In this document: positions 1-5,795 of the stretch, one piece after another
Layout of the letters: the number at the start of each line of letters is the position of its first letter
Numbering within the stretch: position 1 is the stretch's first letter
Source of the DNA: Demequinaceae bacterium UBA4004
GTDB taxonomy: Bacteria; Actinomycetota; Actinomycetes; Actinomycetales; Demequinaceae
Length of the DNA stretch: 8,080 nucleotides
Direction: 5' to 3'
NCBI GenBank assembly: GCA_002384765.1
Contig: DGBM01000162.1
Location: forward strand, 1 to 8,080
Made by a program: the position numbers and the translations under genes
Notes under the pieces: model-generated
The model's database searches: none
What the model saw: only the letters and a program-made list of their open reading frames with translations
What the model was told of the DNA's origin: nothing

Positions 1-64
1 ACTCATCCGCGGCTCAAGCATAGGACGTAACCACGAGTCCTGCTCCTGCCTGCACTCCGAAGAC

Positions 65-90
65 AAGACTCCGTCTATGTCGGGAGACTT
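65..90 (-). terminator. Possible weak terminator hairpin after the SRPBCC gene
   Basis: Read on the minus strand, about 8 nt after the stop codon of the SRPBCC gene, the arms AAG-T-CTCC and GGAG-T-CTT can pair around a 10-nt loop with one T:T mismatch, followed by a short T-containing stretch (GTCTTC). There is no real U-tract, so this may only be an mRNA-end hairpin or chance. Bases 1-64 hold no gene that I can support: all plus-strand frames there are short or lack a credible start. Confidence 0.3.
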
Positions 91-97
91 GGCGAAC

Positions 98-544
98 CTA
101 GACCGCTCTGGAGTGTGCCCGCTCAATCGTCTCCTTCAGCGCGCGCAGGTTCTGCGCCACCGACTTCTTGATTCGATCTCCAAGTAGCGGCGCGAACAGT
201 CGCGGCGTGCCTGGGGTCTCCAACTCGACGGCATTAACCAGCCGGGTCGCCCCGGAATCTTCGGCCAATGCGTAGTCGAGGCGGGCGGGAAGCCCCGCAA
301 GCGTTCCGCGCACCTCTATCCGGCGCGGCTCGTCCAGAGCCGTGACCGTGAGCATCTCCACGGCCGGCCGCGGGATCGCGCGCGTCTGGCGGTAAGTGGC
401 CCCCACACGGACCGGGCCGGGGCTGGTCTTCGTCGTCGTTTCGACCGCCCAGTTCCATTCGGGTATGTGCTCAAGGTCGGACAGATACTGGTAGACCTCA
501 CTGACAGGGCGGTCGATGATGAGCGTGTTGGTAAACGTGATCAT
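98..544 (-). CDS. SRPBCC-family (START-like) ligand-binding protein
   Basis: Predicted 148-aa soluble protein of the SRPBCC / polyketide cyclase-dehydrase-like superfamily, whose members bind hydrophobic ligands in a deep helix-grip cavity. The N-terminus (ITFTNTLIIDRPVSEVYQYLSD, then IPEWNW at about residues 27-32) is the typical first strand and helix, with the W-rich turn of the family. The middle has the usual beta-strand pattern (GATYRQTR, RIEVRG, LDYALAEDSGATRLVNAVEL), and a C-terminal helix (RIKKSVAQNLRALKETIERA) closes the fold. The ATG at 544 is chosen because AAAGGA lies 7 nt upstream on the coding strand; a longer open frame to 634 would overlap the previous gene and has no homologous-looking sequence. 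It starts 4 nt after the stop of the MBL-fold hydrolase, and its ribosome-binding site lies in the last codons of that gene, so the two are almost surely cotranscribed and coupled. The ligand is unknown; a product or substrate of the hydrolase is an inference. Confidence 0.85.
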   Translation of the reverse strand: MITFTNTLIIDRPVSEVYQYLSDLEHIPEWNWAVETTTKTSPGPVRVGATYRQTRAIPRPAVEMLTVTALDEPRRIEVRGTLAGLPARLDYALAEDSGATRLVNAVELETPGTPRLFAPLLGDRIKKSVAQNLRALKETIERAHSRAV

Positions 545-548
545 GGAA

Positions 549-1457
549 TCATCCTTTCGACGAGTGGTGGCGGGATCGATTCCCGGCTGGCGTTCGGTGA
601 GCGCCCTCAAGAGACGTCGCGGCCGCGGGGTCATGGGCGGCGAGGATTCGCAGACCGGGGTGCCGACGCTTCAGCTCCAGGACCATATCGGCGCTCTGCC
701 TGAGCAGACGGGTAGAGCCCACGCCCGGCAGCCGACCGGCGGACTCCAGCGCGTCGGCGTCGTACGTGAGGTCCCCGACCATCAGCAACGGATCGAGACC
801 GGGGCGCCGCACCAACATGGAAAGGGATCCCGGCGTGTGACCGGGCGTCGGGAGAAGGATGAGACTTCCGTCGCCCATCAGGTCTGAGCCGTGGGTGAAC
901 GGGGCAAGATCCGGGTCGCCCAGGGGCCCGAACTCGGTGGGCTCCCATCTCAGACCGGGGAGGTCGATGTGTGAGCGGAGCACGCCTTGGGTCTCCGCCA
1001 GCGGATTTGTCAGCTGGCGATGCTCCGCGGTTGATGTGACGATCCTGGGGCCCTGGAGGTGCGCCAGCCCGCCGATGTGGTCCTGATGCAGATGAGACAG
1101 GACGACCGCGACGACGTCCTCGCTGGCGTAACCCAGGCGCCACAGGCCCGCGGGCAAGGTCTGGCCGGCCGGGATGTCGAACCGCGCCAGCCGCCGATAG
1201 AGCAGGCGAAGGGGGCCGCCAGGGAAGTACCCGGGATCGGTCACGCTGGCGCGGTCCTGTCCAGTGTCAAAGAGCACCAATCCGTCGCGGTGCTCAACGA
1301 CGAAGACGTTGATGGGACGTCGATTCAGCCACCGACGCGAGGTCAAGATCCACCAGTACATCGGTGTGTTGCTCCCGTATGCATGTTCCGGATGGATGTC
1401 CACACTCCCGGTGGAGATAACCCGAACATCGTGGATCAGGTCCGTTGGATCAGCCAT
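549..1457 (-). CDS. MBL-fold hydrolase, N-acyl homoserine lactonase-like
   Basis: Predicted 302-aa metallo-beta-lactamase-fold hydrolase. The dinuclear zinc ligands are visible in order: the HLHQDH motif (H122, H124, D126, H127), H207 in TPGHTPGS, D229 in MVGDLTYD and H275 in LAAHD. This H-x-H-x-DH ... H ... D ... H series, together with an N-terminal GLVLFDTGQD strand and the long insert before the motif, resembles the AHL-lactonase (AttM/AiiA) group, which opens lactone rings; other MBL esterases share the same layout, so the substrate is not proven. No signal peptide is seen, so it is probably cytoplasmic. The ATG at 1457 is preceded by a strong AAGGAGG 8 nt upstream; an open frame continues to 1982 but that part is antisense to the TetR gene. 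The C-terminus has a basic, His/Ser-rich tail (residues 287-302), probably disordered. It is first in a two-gene operon with the SRPBCC protein and divergent from a TetR regulator with an operator-like palindrome in its promoter. Confidence 0.88.
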   Translation of the reverse strand: MADPTDLIHDVRVISTGSVDIHPEHAYGSNTPMYWWILTSRRWLNRRPINVFVVEHRDGLVLFDTGQDRASVTDPGYFPGGPLRLLYRRLARFDIPAGQTLPAGLWRLGYASEDVVAVVLSHLHQDHIGGLAHLQGPRIVTSTAEHRQLTNPLAETQGVLRSHIDLPGLRWEPTEFGPLGDPDLAPFTHGSDLMGDGSLILLPTPGHTPGSLSMLVRRPGLDPLLMVGDLTYDADALESAGRLPGVGSTRLLRQSADMVLELKRRHPGLRILAAHDPAAATSLEGAHRTPAGNRSRHHSSKG

Positions 1458-1477
1458 GGTTGCGTCCTCCTTATGTG

Positions 1478-1497
1478 ACGGTGCGGGATTGCACCGT
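1478..1497 (-). promoter_or_regulatory. Perfect 7-bp inverted repeat in the leader of the MBL hydrolase
   Basis: ACGGTGC and GCACCGT flank a 6-nt loop. If transcription starts about 7 nt downstream of the -10 proposed here, this lies in the 5' untranslated leader, with the 3' arm ending about 6 nt before the AAGGAGG ribosome-binding site. It could be a leader stem-loop that affects mRNA stability or translation, or a second operator. Its arms are unrelated in sequence to the GTATG/CATAC palindrome further up. Confidence 0.45.
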
Positions 1498-1542
1498 TCC
1501 CCTCGAGCGGCGGTTCTGGCGTGTCTGACGCTCGATTTCGAA

Positions 1543-1563
1543 TTACCGTATGTCATACTGAAA
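1543..1563. promoter_or_regulatory. Candidate TetR operator palindrome
   Basis: The core GTATG-T-CATAC (1548-1558) is a perfect 5-1-5 inverted repeat. Extending the dyad to 1543-1563 keeps 8 of 10 arm pairs matched. It sits in the divergent intergenic region between the MBL hydrolase and the TetR gene, exactly between the -35 and -10 of the minus-strand promoter and just before the TetR start. Size, symmetry and place all fit a TetR-family operator that represses the hydrolase operon and probably the regulator itself. Binding is inferred from position only. Confidence 0.6.
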
Positions 1564-1573
1564 CTACTGTCAA
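1545..1573 (-). promoter_or_regulatory. Promoter of the MBL hydrolase-SRPBCC operon
   Basis: On the minus strand a perfect TTGACA (plus 1573-1568) is followed, after 17 nt, by TACGGT (plus 1550-1545), which keeps the important TA....T of a -10 box. Predicted transcription start is near 1538, giving a leader of about 80 nt before the ATG at 1457. The spacer contains the palindromic operator, so repressor binding would exclude RNA polymerase. Confidence 0.55.
1551..1559 (+). promoter_or_regulatory. Possible extended -10 element for the TetR gene
   Basis: TG-T-CATACT matches an extended -10 (TGn followed by a box with 4 of 6 consensus bases). No convincing -35 lies 16-19 nt upstream. Transcription would start near 1566, leaving a leader of about 20 nt. 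The element overlaps the palindrome, so the regulator would repress itself. Weak evidence. Confidence 0.3.
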
Positions 1574-1586
1574 GAGAAGGAGCATG

Positions 1587-2285
1587 ATGCCTACCAACGC
1601 CGACGCGGGCGCGGAGCCCGGACCCCCGTCCACCGCACGACGAGCGGGCCGACCACGGCGGCTGACCATCGACACGGTGGTCAACGAGGCGATCCGGCAC
1701 GCCGACGAGCAGGGGTTGACCGAACTGACGATGCCCCGGCTCGCCCGCCGGCTGGGCGTCGGGACCATGACGCTCTACGGCTATGTGGCGAGCAAGCAGG
1801 AACTCGTCGATCAGATGGCCAGTGCACTCTTCGCGGACCTCACGGTGCCCGACTCGGGCGACGACTGGAGGCATCAGGTGAGCGAGTATTTTCGGCGCTT
1901 CCGCAAGGCGGCACTGGCTCACCCGTCGCTGGCGGGCCTGCTCGCCAATGGCCGCGTCACCATCCCTGCCGTGTTCGACCACCTCGAGACCCTGTTGGGG
2001 GCGATGCGCGCCGGCGGACTCGGGACCGAAGACGCCGTTCGCCTCTTCTACTCATCGCTGTGCTTCACCATCGGCGAGGTCCAGTGGGAGGTACCGCGCA
2101 CCCACGCGCAGAGTCCGGCGGCCTACGCACAGCAGTGGCATGACCTGCTGGCGGCCCTCGACCCCCGCGCCTACCCCCTCCTGACTGGACCCGCGGCGGC
2201 GCACCTCGGCACCGTGTCTTCCGACGAACAGTTCGAGTGGGGCCTTGCGCGCATCATCGCGACGGCGGGCCCGCATAGGGTGTAG
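1587..2285 (+). CDS. TetR/AcrR-family transcriptional regulator
   Basis: Predicted 232-aa one-component repressor. After a disordered, basic N-terminal tail (residues 1-24), the DNA-binding domain runs from about 25 to 72: helix 1 is LTIDTVVNEAIRHADEQG and the helix-turn-helix is MPRLARRLGVGTMTLYGYVASKQEL, a near-textbook TetR signature. The rest (about 85-232) is all-helical and resembles the tetracycline-repressor-like C-terminal ligand/dimer domain; I cannot name the ligand. Two adjacent ATGs occur at 1584 and 1587; the AGGAG at 1578-1582 ends 1 nt before the first and 4 nt before the second, so 1587 is slightly favoured. A GTG at 1521 in the same frame is unlikely, as it would put the promoter/operator inside the gene. 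Divergent from the hydrolase-SRPBCC operon, which it most likely represses through the 1543-1563 palindrome. The yaaA gene starts 2 nt after its stop. Confidence 0.9.
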   Translation: MPTNADAGAEPGPPSTARRAGRPRRLTIDTVVNEAIRHADEQGLTELTMPRLARRLGVGTMTLYGYVASKQELVDQMASALFADLTVPDSGDDWRHQVSEYFRRFRKAALAHPSLAGLLANGRVTIPAVFDHLETLLGAMRAGGLGTEDAVRLFYSSLCFTIGEVQWEVPRTHAQSPAAYAQQWHDLLAALDPRAYPLLTGPAAAHLGTVSSDEQFEWGLARIIATAGPHRV

Positions 2286-2287
2286 CC

Positions 2288-3061
2288 GTGCTTGTGCTCC
2301 TGCCGCCCTCGGAGGGTAAGACCCCGGCGACGTCGGGAGACCCGGTCGACCTGGCGGCTCTCAGCCATCCCATGCTCGCCGATGCGCGCCGACGAGTGGG
2401 CGATGCCCTCGCCACGGTGAGCGGCCAACGCAACGCCCTCACCGCCCTGGGCGTGGGCCCCTCGCTCGCAAAGGACGTCGCCCGCAACACCCGGCTGTGG
2501 ACCGAACCCACGGGCCCGTCGGCCTCCGTGTACACGGGCGTGCTGTACGACGCGGCGGGCATGGCCGCGTGGGACGACGCGACGATGCGTCGCGCACACG
2601 AGCGCGTGCGCGTCATCTCCGCCCTGTGGGGCGCGGTCTCCCCCGCCGACCTCATCCCGGCCTACCGGCTTTCCATGGCGACCACGCTGGGCCGCATCGG
2701 GCCGCTGGGCGCGTTCTGGAGGAATCACCTCGACGGGCCCCTCACTGCTGCGGCCGATGGCACCGTCGTTGTCGACTGCCGGTCAAGTTCCTACGCCGCC
2801 GCGTGGACGCCGCGGGACACCCCGTGGGTCGCGGTCAAGGTGCTTCGCGAACTGGATGGCAAGCGGAGCGTGGTGAGTCACATGGCCAAGCACACGCGCG
2901 GGCTGCTCACGGGACACCTGATGCGTTTCGAGACCGCCCCTCAGTCGCCACGGGATGTCGCCGACGCCGCTGCAGGTCTCATCGGGGTCTCATTGGTCGA
3001 CGTGGCGCTCGAGGCGCGCGCCAAGGGGCCCGACGTACTCACCTTGGTGGTTGCGGGCTAG
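2288..3061 (+). CDS. yaaA: YaaA / DUF328 (UPF0246) peroxide stress protein
   Basis: Predicted 257-aa cytoplasmic protein of the DUF328/YaaA family. In Escherichia coli YaaA lowers intracellular unincorporated iron and so limits Fenton damage during hydrogen peroxide stress; that role is known for the family, not shown here. Family landmarks are the N-terminal MLVLLPPSEGKT, YTGVLYDA (residues 82-89), the SALWGAVSPADLIPAYRLSM block (111-130), VVDCRSSSYAAAW (161-173) and SHMAKHTRGLLTGHLMRF (197-214). Length matches the family (about 250-260 aa). It starts with GTG 2 nt after the TetR stop; only a weak AGGG (2277-2280) precedes it, so translation is probably coupled to the regulator. It may therefore share the control of the TetR gene. 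Its TAG stop overlaps the TAG of the convergent 122-aa gene: the palindrome CTAG at 3058-3061 supplies both stops. Confidence 0.9.
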   Translation: MLVLLPPSEGKTPATSGDPVDLAALSHPMLADARRRVGDALATVSGQRNALTALGVGPSLAKDVARNTRLWTEPTGPSASVYTGVLYDAAGMAAWDDATMRRAHERVRVISALWGAVSPADLIPAYRLSMATTLGRIGPLGAFWRNHLDGPLTAAADGTVVVDCRSSSYAAAWTPRDTPWVAVKVLRELDGKRSVVSHMAKHTRGLLTGHLMRFETAPQSPRDVADAAAGLIGVSLVDVALEARAKGPDVLTLVVAG

Positions 3062-3426
3062 CGCACTCGTTCCGTCTGCAGCACCATCCCGCGCTCGGCC
3101 GTCACCTCGTTGACCGTCTGGGCAAACTTGGCGATGGTCGCCCGATACAGCGGCAGGTTTGGCAAATCGTGGGTGGCTCCCTGGAGAGTGACCCGCGGTT
3201 CGGCTCGGGACAGCACTCCCATCGTGGGGTGCTCGACCACAAGGATCTGCTTGCCGTCTACCCATTCCAGGGGCCGACGGAGCCACGTCTCCTGATACGA
3301 CTGCGGCCACTCCAGGGTCCCCGAGCCGGCGAGCCGTAGCAGGACGCCCTCATTCCGCGCGAGGCTGGCGATGGCGAGCACCGCGTGGAGGAAGGCGGCC
3401 ACCGGTTCCCGCCATGCATCCGACAT
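3058..3426 (-). CDS. Conserved-looking protein of unknown function, 122 aa
   Basis: I do not recognise this protein. The ATG at 3426 has a good AAGGGAG about 7 nt upstream, and the gene follows the histidine phosphatase stop by only 24 nt, so it is probably the last gene of the minus-strand operon. It is a single soluble domain without signal peptide, clear transmembrane segment or cysteines. Residues 5-32 form a likely amphipathic or hydrophobic helix (REPVAAFLHAVLAIASLARN), the middle (residues 39-82) looks like beta strands (LEWPQSYQETWLRRPLEW, KQILVVEHPTMGVLS, RVTLQGA), and residues 92-115 a helix (PLYRATIAKFAQTVNEVTAERG). The stop overlaps that of convergent yaaA. No terminator separates the two genes, so the mRNA ends must overlap. 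Confidence 0.7.
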   Translation of the reverse strand: MSDAWREPVAAFLHAVLAIASLARNEGVLLRLAGSGTLEWPQSYQETWLRRPLEWVDGKQILVVEHPTMGVLSRAEPRVTLQGATHDLPNLPLYRATIAKFAQTVNEVTAERGMVLQTERVR

Positions 3427-3450
3427 CGGTGCGCTCCCTTGCGGCCAGCC

Positions 3451-4221
3451 CTAGTCAGTGGGCGATCCCACGGACATGAGGTGCCTTTCTACGATCTGAC
3501 CCGTCGTCGAGATCCTGAGCTGGAGCATCGTGAGCGATGCGGGAACCGGCCAGATGGCACCCCACCGGTTGGCTGGCATGCCCATCGATAGCCCTACGGC
3601 GCACTTGATGGCGACCGCATGGGATACGGCAACCCACGTGCGGTGCTCGTCGTTGCCGGAACTCGCCAACTGAGCGTGCTGCGCCGCGAGATCGACCAGC
3701 AAACCGTCGAGCCTTTCGCCCACGTTGGCGAACGACTCTCCGCCCTCGGCGGCAATCTCACCGAATCGCCACCGGTGCATGATCTGAGGGTCGTCCGCTG
3801 CGATCTCCTCGCCGGTGCGGCCCTCCCATTGTCCAAAGTGAATCTCACGAAGCCGGTCCTCCGACTCGGGATGCACGCCCAACCGCCGGCCGATGGCCGC
3901 GGCCGTCTGTTGAGTGCGCACCATCGGCGATGCGATCACGCGGCTCGCCGTGGCCGCCGAGGGCCACGAGCGGCGGCCGATGGCGTGGATGGCGTCGGCG
4001 GCCTTGGCCGCCTGCACGCGACCCGCGGCGTTCAATGCGGGACCCGGAACCCCCGATCCGGACAGCTGTTGCGTGATCGTCATGTCCGTCACCCCGTGGC
4101 GCACAAATACGAGGGTGAGGGGGCTAAGGAGCTCCACTCCCTGGACCCGAAACAGCGGCGAGCGCGCTCCTGGGAGAGCTATGGGGGTGTCAGGTGAGGG
4201 GGTGGTGGCGTCCGGGGTCAC
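3451..4221 (-). CDS. Histidine phosphatase (CobC/PGM-like), lacking the usual RNase H domain
   Basis: Predicted 256-aa protein with one histidine-phosphatase-superfamily (CobC / phosphoglycerate-mutase-like) domain from about residue 35 to 250. Catalytic features: the phosphohistidine motif FVRHGVTD (R41, H42), R102 in ASPMVRTQQTA, the acidic E126 in LREIHFGQWEG, and H201 in VAVSHAVA. Residues 1-33 are Pro/Ala/Thr-rich and probably disordered. The GTG at 4221 overlaps the TGA of the zinc-ribbon gene (GTGA at 4218-4221); no clear ribosome-binding site precedes it, so it depends on coupling; a start inside the disordered tail is possible. In mycobacteria the gene at this place in the cluster encodes a bifunctional RNase H-acid phosphatase (Rv2228c); here the tail has none of the RNase H domain. 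Substrate unknown; alpha-ribazole phosphate, phosphoglycerate or another phosphomonoester are possible. Confidence 0.88.
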   Translation of the reverse strand: MTPDATTPSPDTPIALPGARSPLFRVQGVELLSPLTLVFVRHGVTDMTITQQLSGSGVPGPALNAAGRVQAAKAADAIHAIGRRSWPSAATASRVIASPMVRTQQTAAAIGRRLGVHPESEDRLREIHFGQWEGRTGEEIAADDPQIMHRWRFGEIAAEGGESFANVGERLDGLLVDLAAQHAQLASSGNDEHRTWVAVSHAVAIKCAVGLSMGMPANRWGAIWPVPASLTMLQLRISTTGQIVERHLMSVGSPTD

Positions 4222-4958
4222 GATCCGGCCCCGCGCACCAGGATCCTTCCGCACTCCTCACAGCGGACGATGTCGTCCTCCGGGGCGGCTTCAATGTGGG
4301 CGAGATCGGCGGGGTTGAGGCTCATGTTGCAGCCCTGGCAGGCGCCGTGCTGGAGAGTCGCCGCGCCCGTGCCGCCGTGCGCGACCCTCAACTTCTCGTA
4401 CAGTGCCAGCAGGCCCTCATCGAGTCCGGCCGCCGCATTGGCGCGGCCAGCGCTCAGCGACACGATCTCGGCGTCGATGTCTGCGGCCTCGTCGTGGAGC
4501 CTTGCCGTGATGTCGGCTACTTTCGCGGCCACCGCATCGATCTGCATTATGACGCGAGTGGCCTCGGCCTCGGCGTCTTCGAGCCGTTGCATCGCGTCCA
4601 GCTCGATCTCCTCCAAGTCGCCTTGGCGCTTGGCGAGTACCTCCAACTCGCTCTGCAGCGCTTGCAGTTCCTTGGGCGCCAACCCTGCGCCCGACAGCAT
4701 GCGCTGGTTGTCCCTGTCGGCACGGGCGCGCACGGTCACCACGTCGTCCTCGGCCTTCGTGACCTCTCGGCGCAGGTCGGTCACGGCGGTCGCCGCCTCG
4801 ACCCTGGTCTCCTCGAGCGAGGCGGCTTCGGCCGTCACCTCATCGAGTTCCTGACGCGCCGGAAGGTTCACCAGGCGGTGGCGCGCTTGCGCCAGCTTGG
4901 TGTCGAGGTCCTGCACGGTCAACAGCCGGAGCTGGTCAGCCACGGGGGCCTTAGGCAC
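4218..4958 (-). CDS. C4-type zinc-ribbon coiled-coil protein (Rv2229c-like, DUF164)
   Basis: Predicted 246-aa cytoplasmic protein. A long, charged, Ala/Glu-rich antiparallel coiled coil covers about residues 8-195, interrupted near the conserved SGAGLAPKELQALQSEL (89-105). A C-terminal zinc ribbon follows with C207-x2-C210 (CQGC) and C233-x2-C236 (CEEC). Length and layout match the zinc-ribbon family that sits between nif3 and the RNase H/CobC gene in Actinobacteria (Rv2229c in M. tuberculosis). Proposed roles in the literature are in nucleic-acid or envelope/flagellar processes; none can be assigned from this sequence. It starts with GTG preceded by AAGGAG 6 nt upstream, 3 nt after the nif3 stop, and its stop overlaps the start of the phosphatase gene. 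Confidence 0.92.
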   Translation of the reverse strand: MPKAPVADQLRLLTVQDLDTKLAQARHRLVNLPARQELDEVTAEAASLEETRVEAATAVTDLRREVTKAEDDVVTVRARADRDNQRMLSGAGLAPKELQALQSELEVLAKRQGDLEEIELDAMQRLEDAEAEATRVIMQIDAVAAKVADITARLHDEAADIDAEIVSLSAGRANAAAGLDEGLLALYEKLRVAHGGTGAATLQHGACQGCNMSLNPADLAHIEAAPEDDIVRCEECGRILVRGAGS

Positions 4959-4961
4959 TGT

Positions 4962-5795
4962 TCACTCCTTGAATGGTGACGACGGCACTCGGCCGGTCCA
5001 GGGGTCGGTGTTCAGCGTACTCACCGAAGTGGTCACCGAAAACGCGCTCGCCACCTCGGCGGCGGCGGCGGCAAGCCACAGCGACTCGGAGGCAAAGTGG
5101 GAGACACTGACGAGGTACGGCTTGCCGTCACGAAGCATCGCGGCCTCGCGTGCCTCCGAGGCTGGGTGGTGACGCAGATCCGCGGTCACGTAGGCGTCAA
5201 CGCCGGCAGCCGCCGCATCGTCCAGGTAGGCGTCTCCTGAGCCTCCCAGCACCGCCACGGTGGCGACGATGCCGTCCGGGTCTCCCGCATAGAGCACCCC
5301 GGCGGCGGTCGCTGGCAGCGCCGACGCCACGTCGGCGGCAAACCTCGTGAGGGACGTGGGCTTGATCGTGCCCACCCGGCCGCCCCCGACAGGCGAGGAA
5401 TGTCCGGGCGCGGGCACCAAGGGTCCATCGACGCTCACTCCCAAGGCGACCGCGAGCGCGTCCGCGACGCCGGTCGCCGCGGCATCGGCGTTTGTGTGGG
5501 CAGCCATCTGCGCGCAGCCGCCCTCAACGAGGGCATGCACGGCGGCACCCTTGACGGTGTCTGCCGCCACCGAGGTCACCCCGCGCAGCAGCAGCGGGTG
5601 GTGGGTGATCAGCAGGTCCGCCCCGGCGTCGATCGCCTCGCGAATCACCGCGAGCGTGGGGTCTACCGCGAAGTGAACGTGCGCCACCGGCTGCGCGGGA
5701 TGACCCACGGCGAGACCGGGAGCATCCCACTCCTCCGCAAGCTCTGGAGGAAAGCGCTTCTCAACCCAGGCGACCACATCGGCGACGGTCGTCAT
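4962..5795 (-). CDS. Nif3-like dinuclear metal centre protein
   Basis: Predicted 277-aa protein of the Nif3/YqfO family, which forms toroidal hexamers with two metals per subunit and is annotated, without firm proof, as GTP cyclohydrolase I type 2-like. Family marks: EWDAPGLAVG (22-31), the metal-binding LLITHHPLLLRG (H65, H66), AAHTNADAA (H100, D104), GGSGDAYLDDAAAAGVDAYVTADLRHHP (184-211) and SHFASESL (H233, E237). The first motif lacks the Asn common in family members (WDN-x-GL) and the last has Ser in place of the usual Gly before His; metal ligands are kept. No large insertion domain is present. Start ATG at 5795 overlaps the stop of the channel gene (ATGA, 5792-5795), with AGGAG 5 nt upstream, and the zinc-ribbon gene follows after 3 nt, so the group is cotranscribed. 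Annotating a precise reaction would be unsafe. Confidence 0.92.
   Translation of the reverse strand: MTTVADVVAWVEKRFPPELAEEWDAPGLAVGHPAQPVAHVHFAVDPTLAVIREAIDAGADLLITHHPLLLRGVTSVAADTVKGAAVHALVEGGCAQMAAHTNADAAATGVADALAVALGVSVDGPLVPAPGHSSPVGGGRVGTIKPTSLTRFAADVASALPATAAGVLYAGDPDGIVATVAVLGGSGDAYLDDAAAAGVDAYVTADLRHHPASEAREAAMLRDGKPYLVSVSHFASESLWLAAAAAEVASAFSVTTSVSTLNTDPWTGRVPSSPFKE

Noticed and set aside
1..97. Tail of a further gene at the left edge
   Set aside because: Two plus-strand frames stop within 30 nt and the third is a short frame running antisense into the SRPBCC gene with no domain-like sequence; no minus-strand start is supported.
1521..1586. Earlier GTG start for the TetR gene
   Set aside because: It would place the promoter and dyad operator inside the coding region and adds residues foreign to the family; the ATGs at 1584/1587 follow an AGGAG.
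1458..1982. Long upstream extension of the MBL hydrolase frame on the minus strand
   Set aside because: It is antisense to the TetR coding region, includes the promoter/operator region, and the AAGGAGG before the ATG at 1457 plus the family N-terminus fix the start there.
2497..3339. 280-aa plus-strand open frame overlapping yaaA and the 122-aa gene
   Set aside because: Very Arg/Gly/His-rich composition typical of an out-of-frame reading; yaaA is clearly coding in another frame.
4194..4979. 261-aa plus-strand open frame opposite the zinc-ribbon gene
   Set aside because: The minus-strand protein has clear coiled-coil and CxxC zinc-ribbon features; the plus frame is an antisense by-product of GC-rich codon usage with no recognisable domain.
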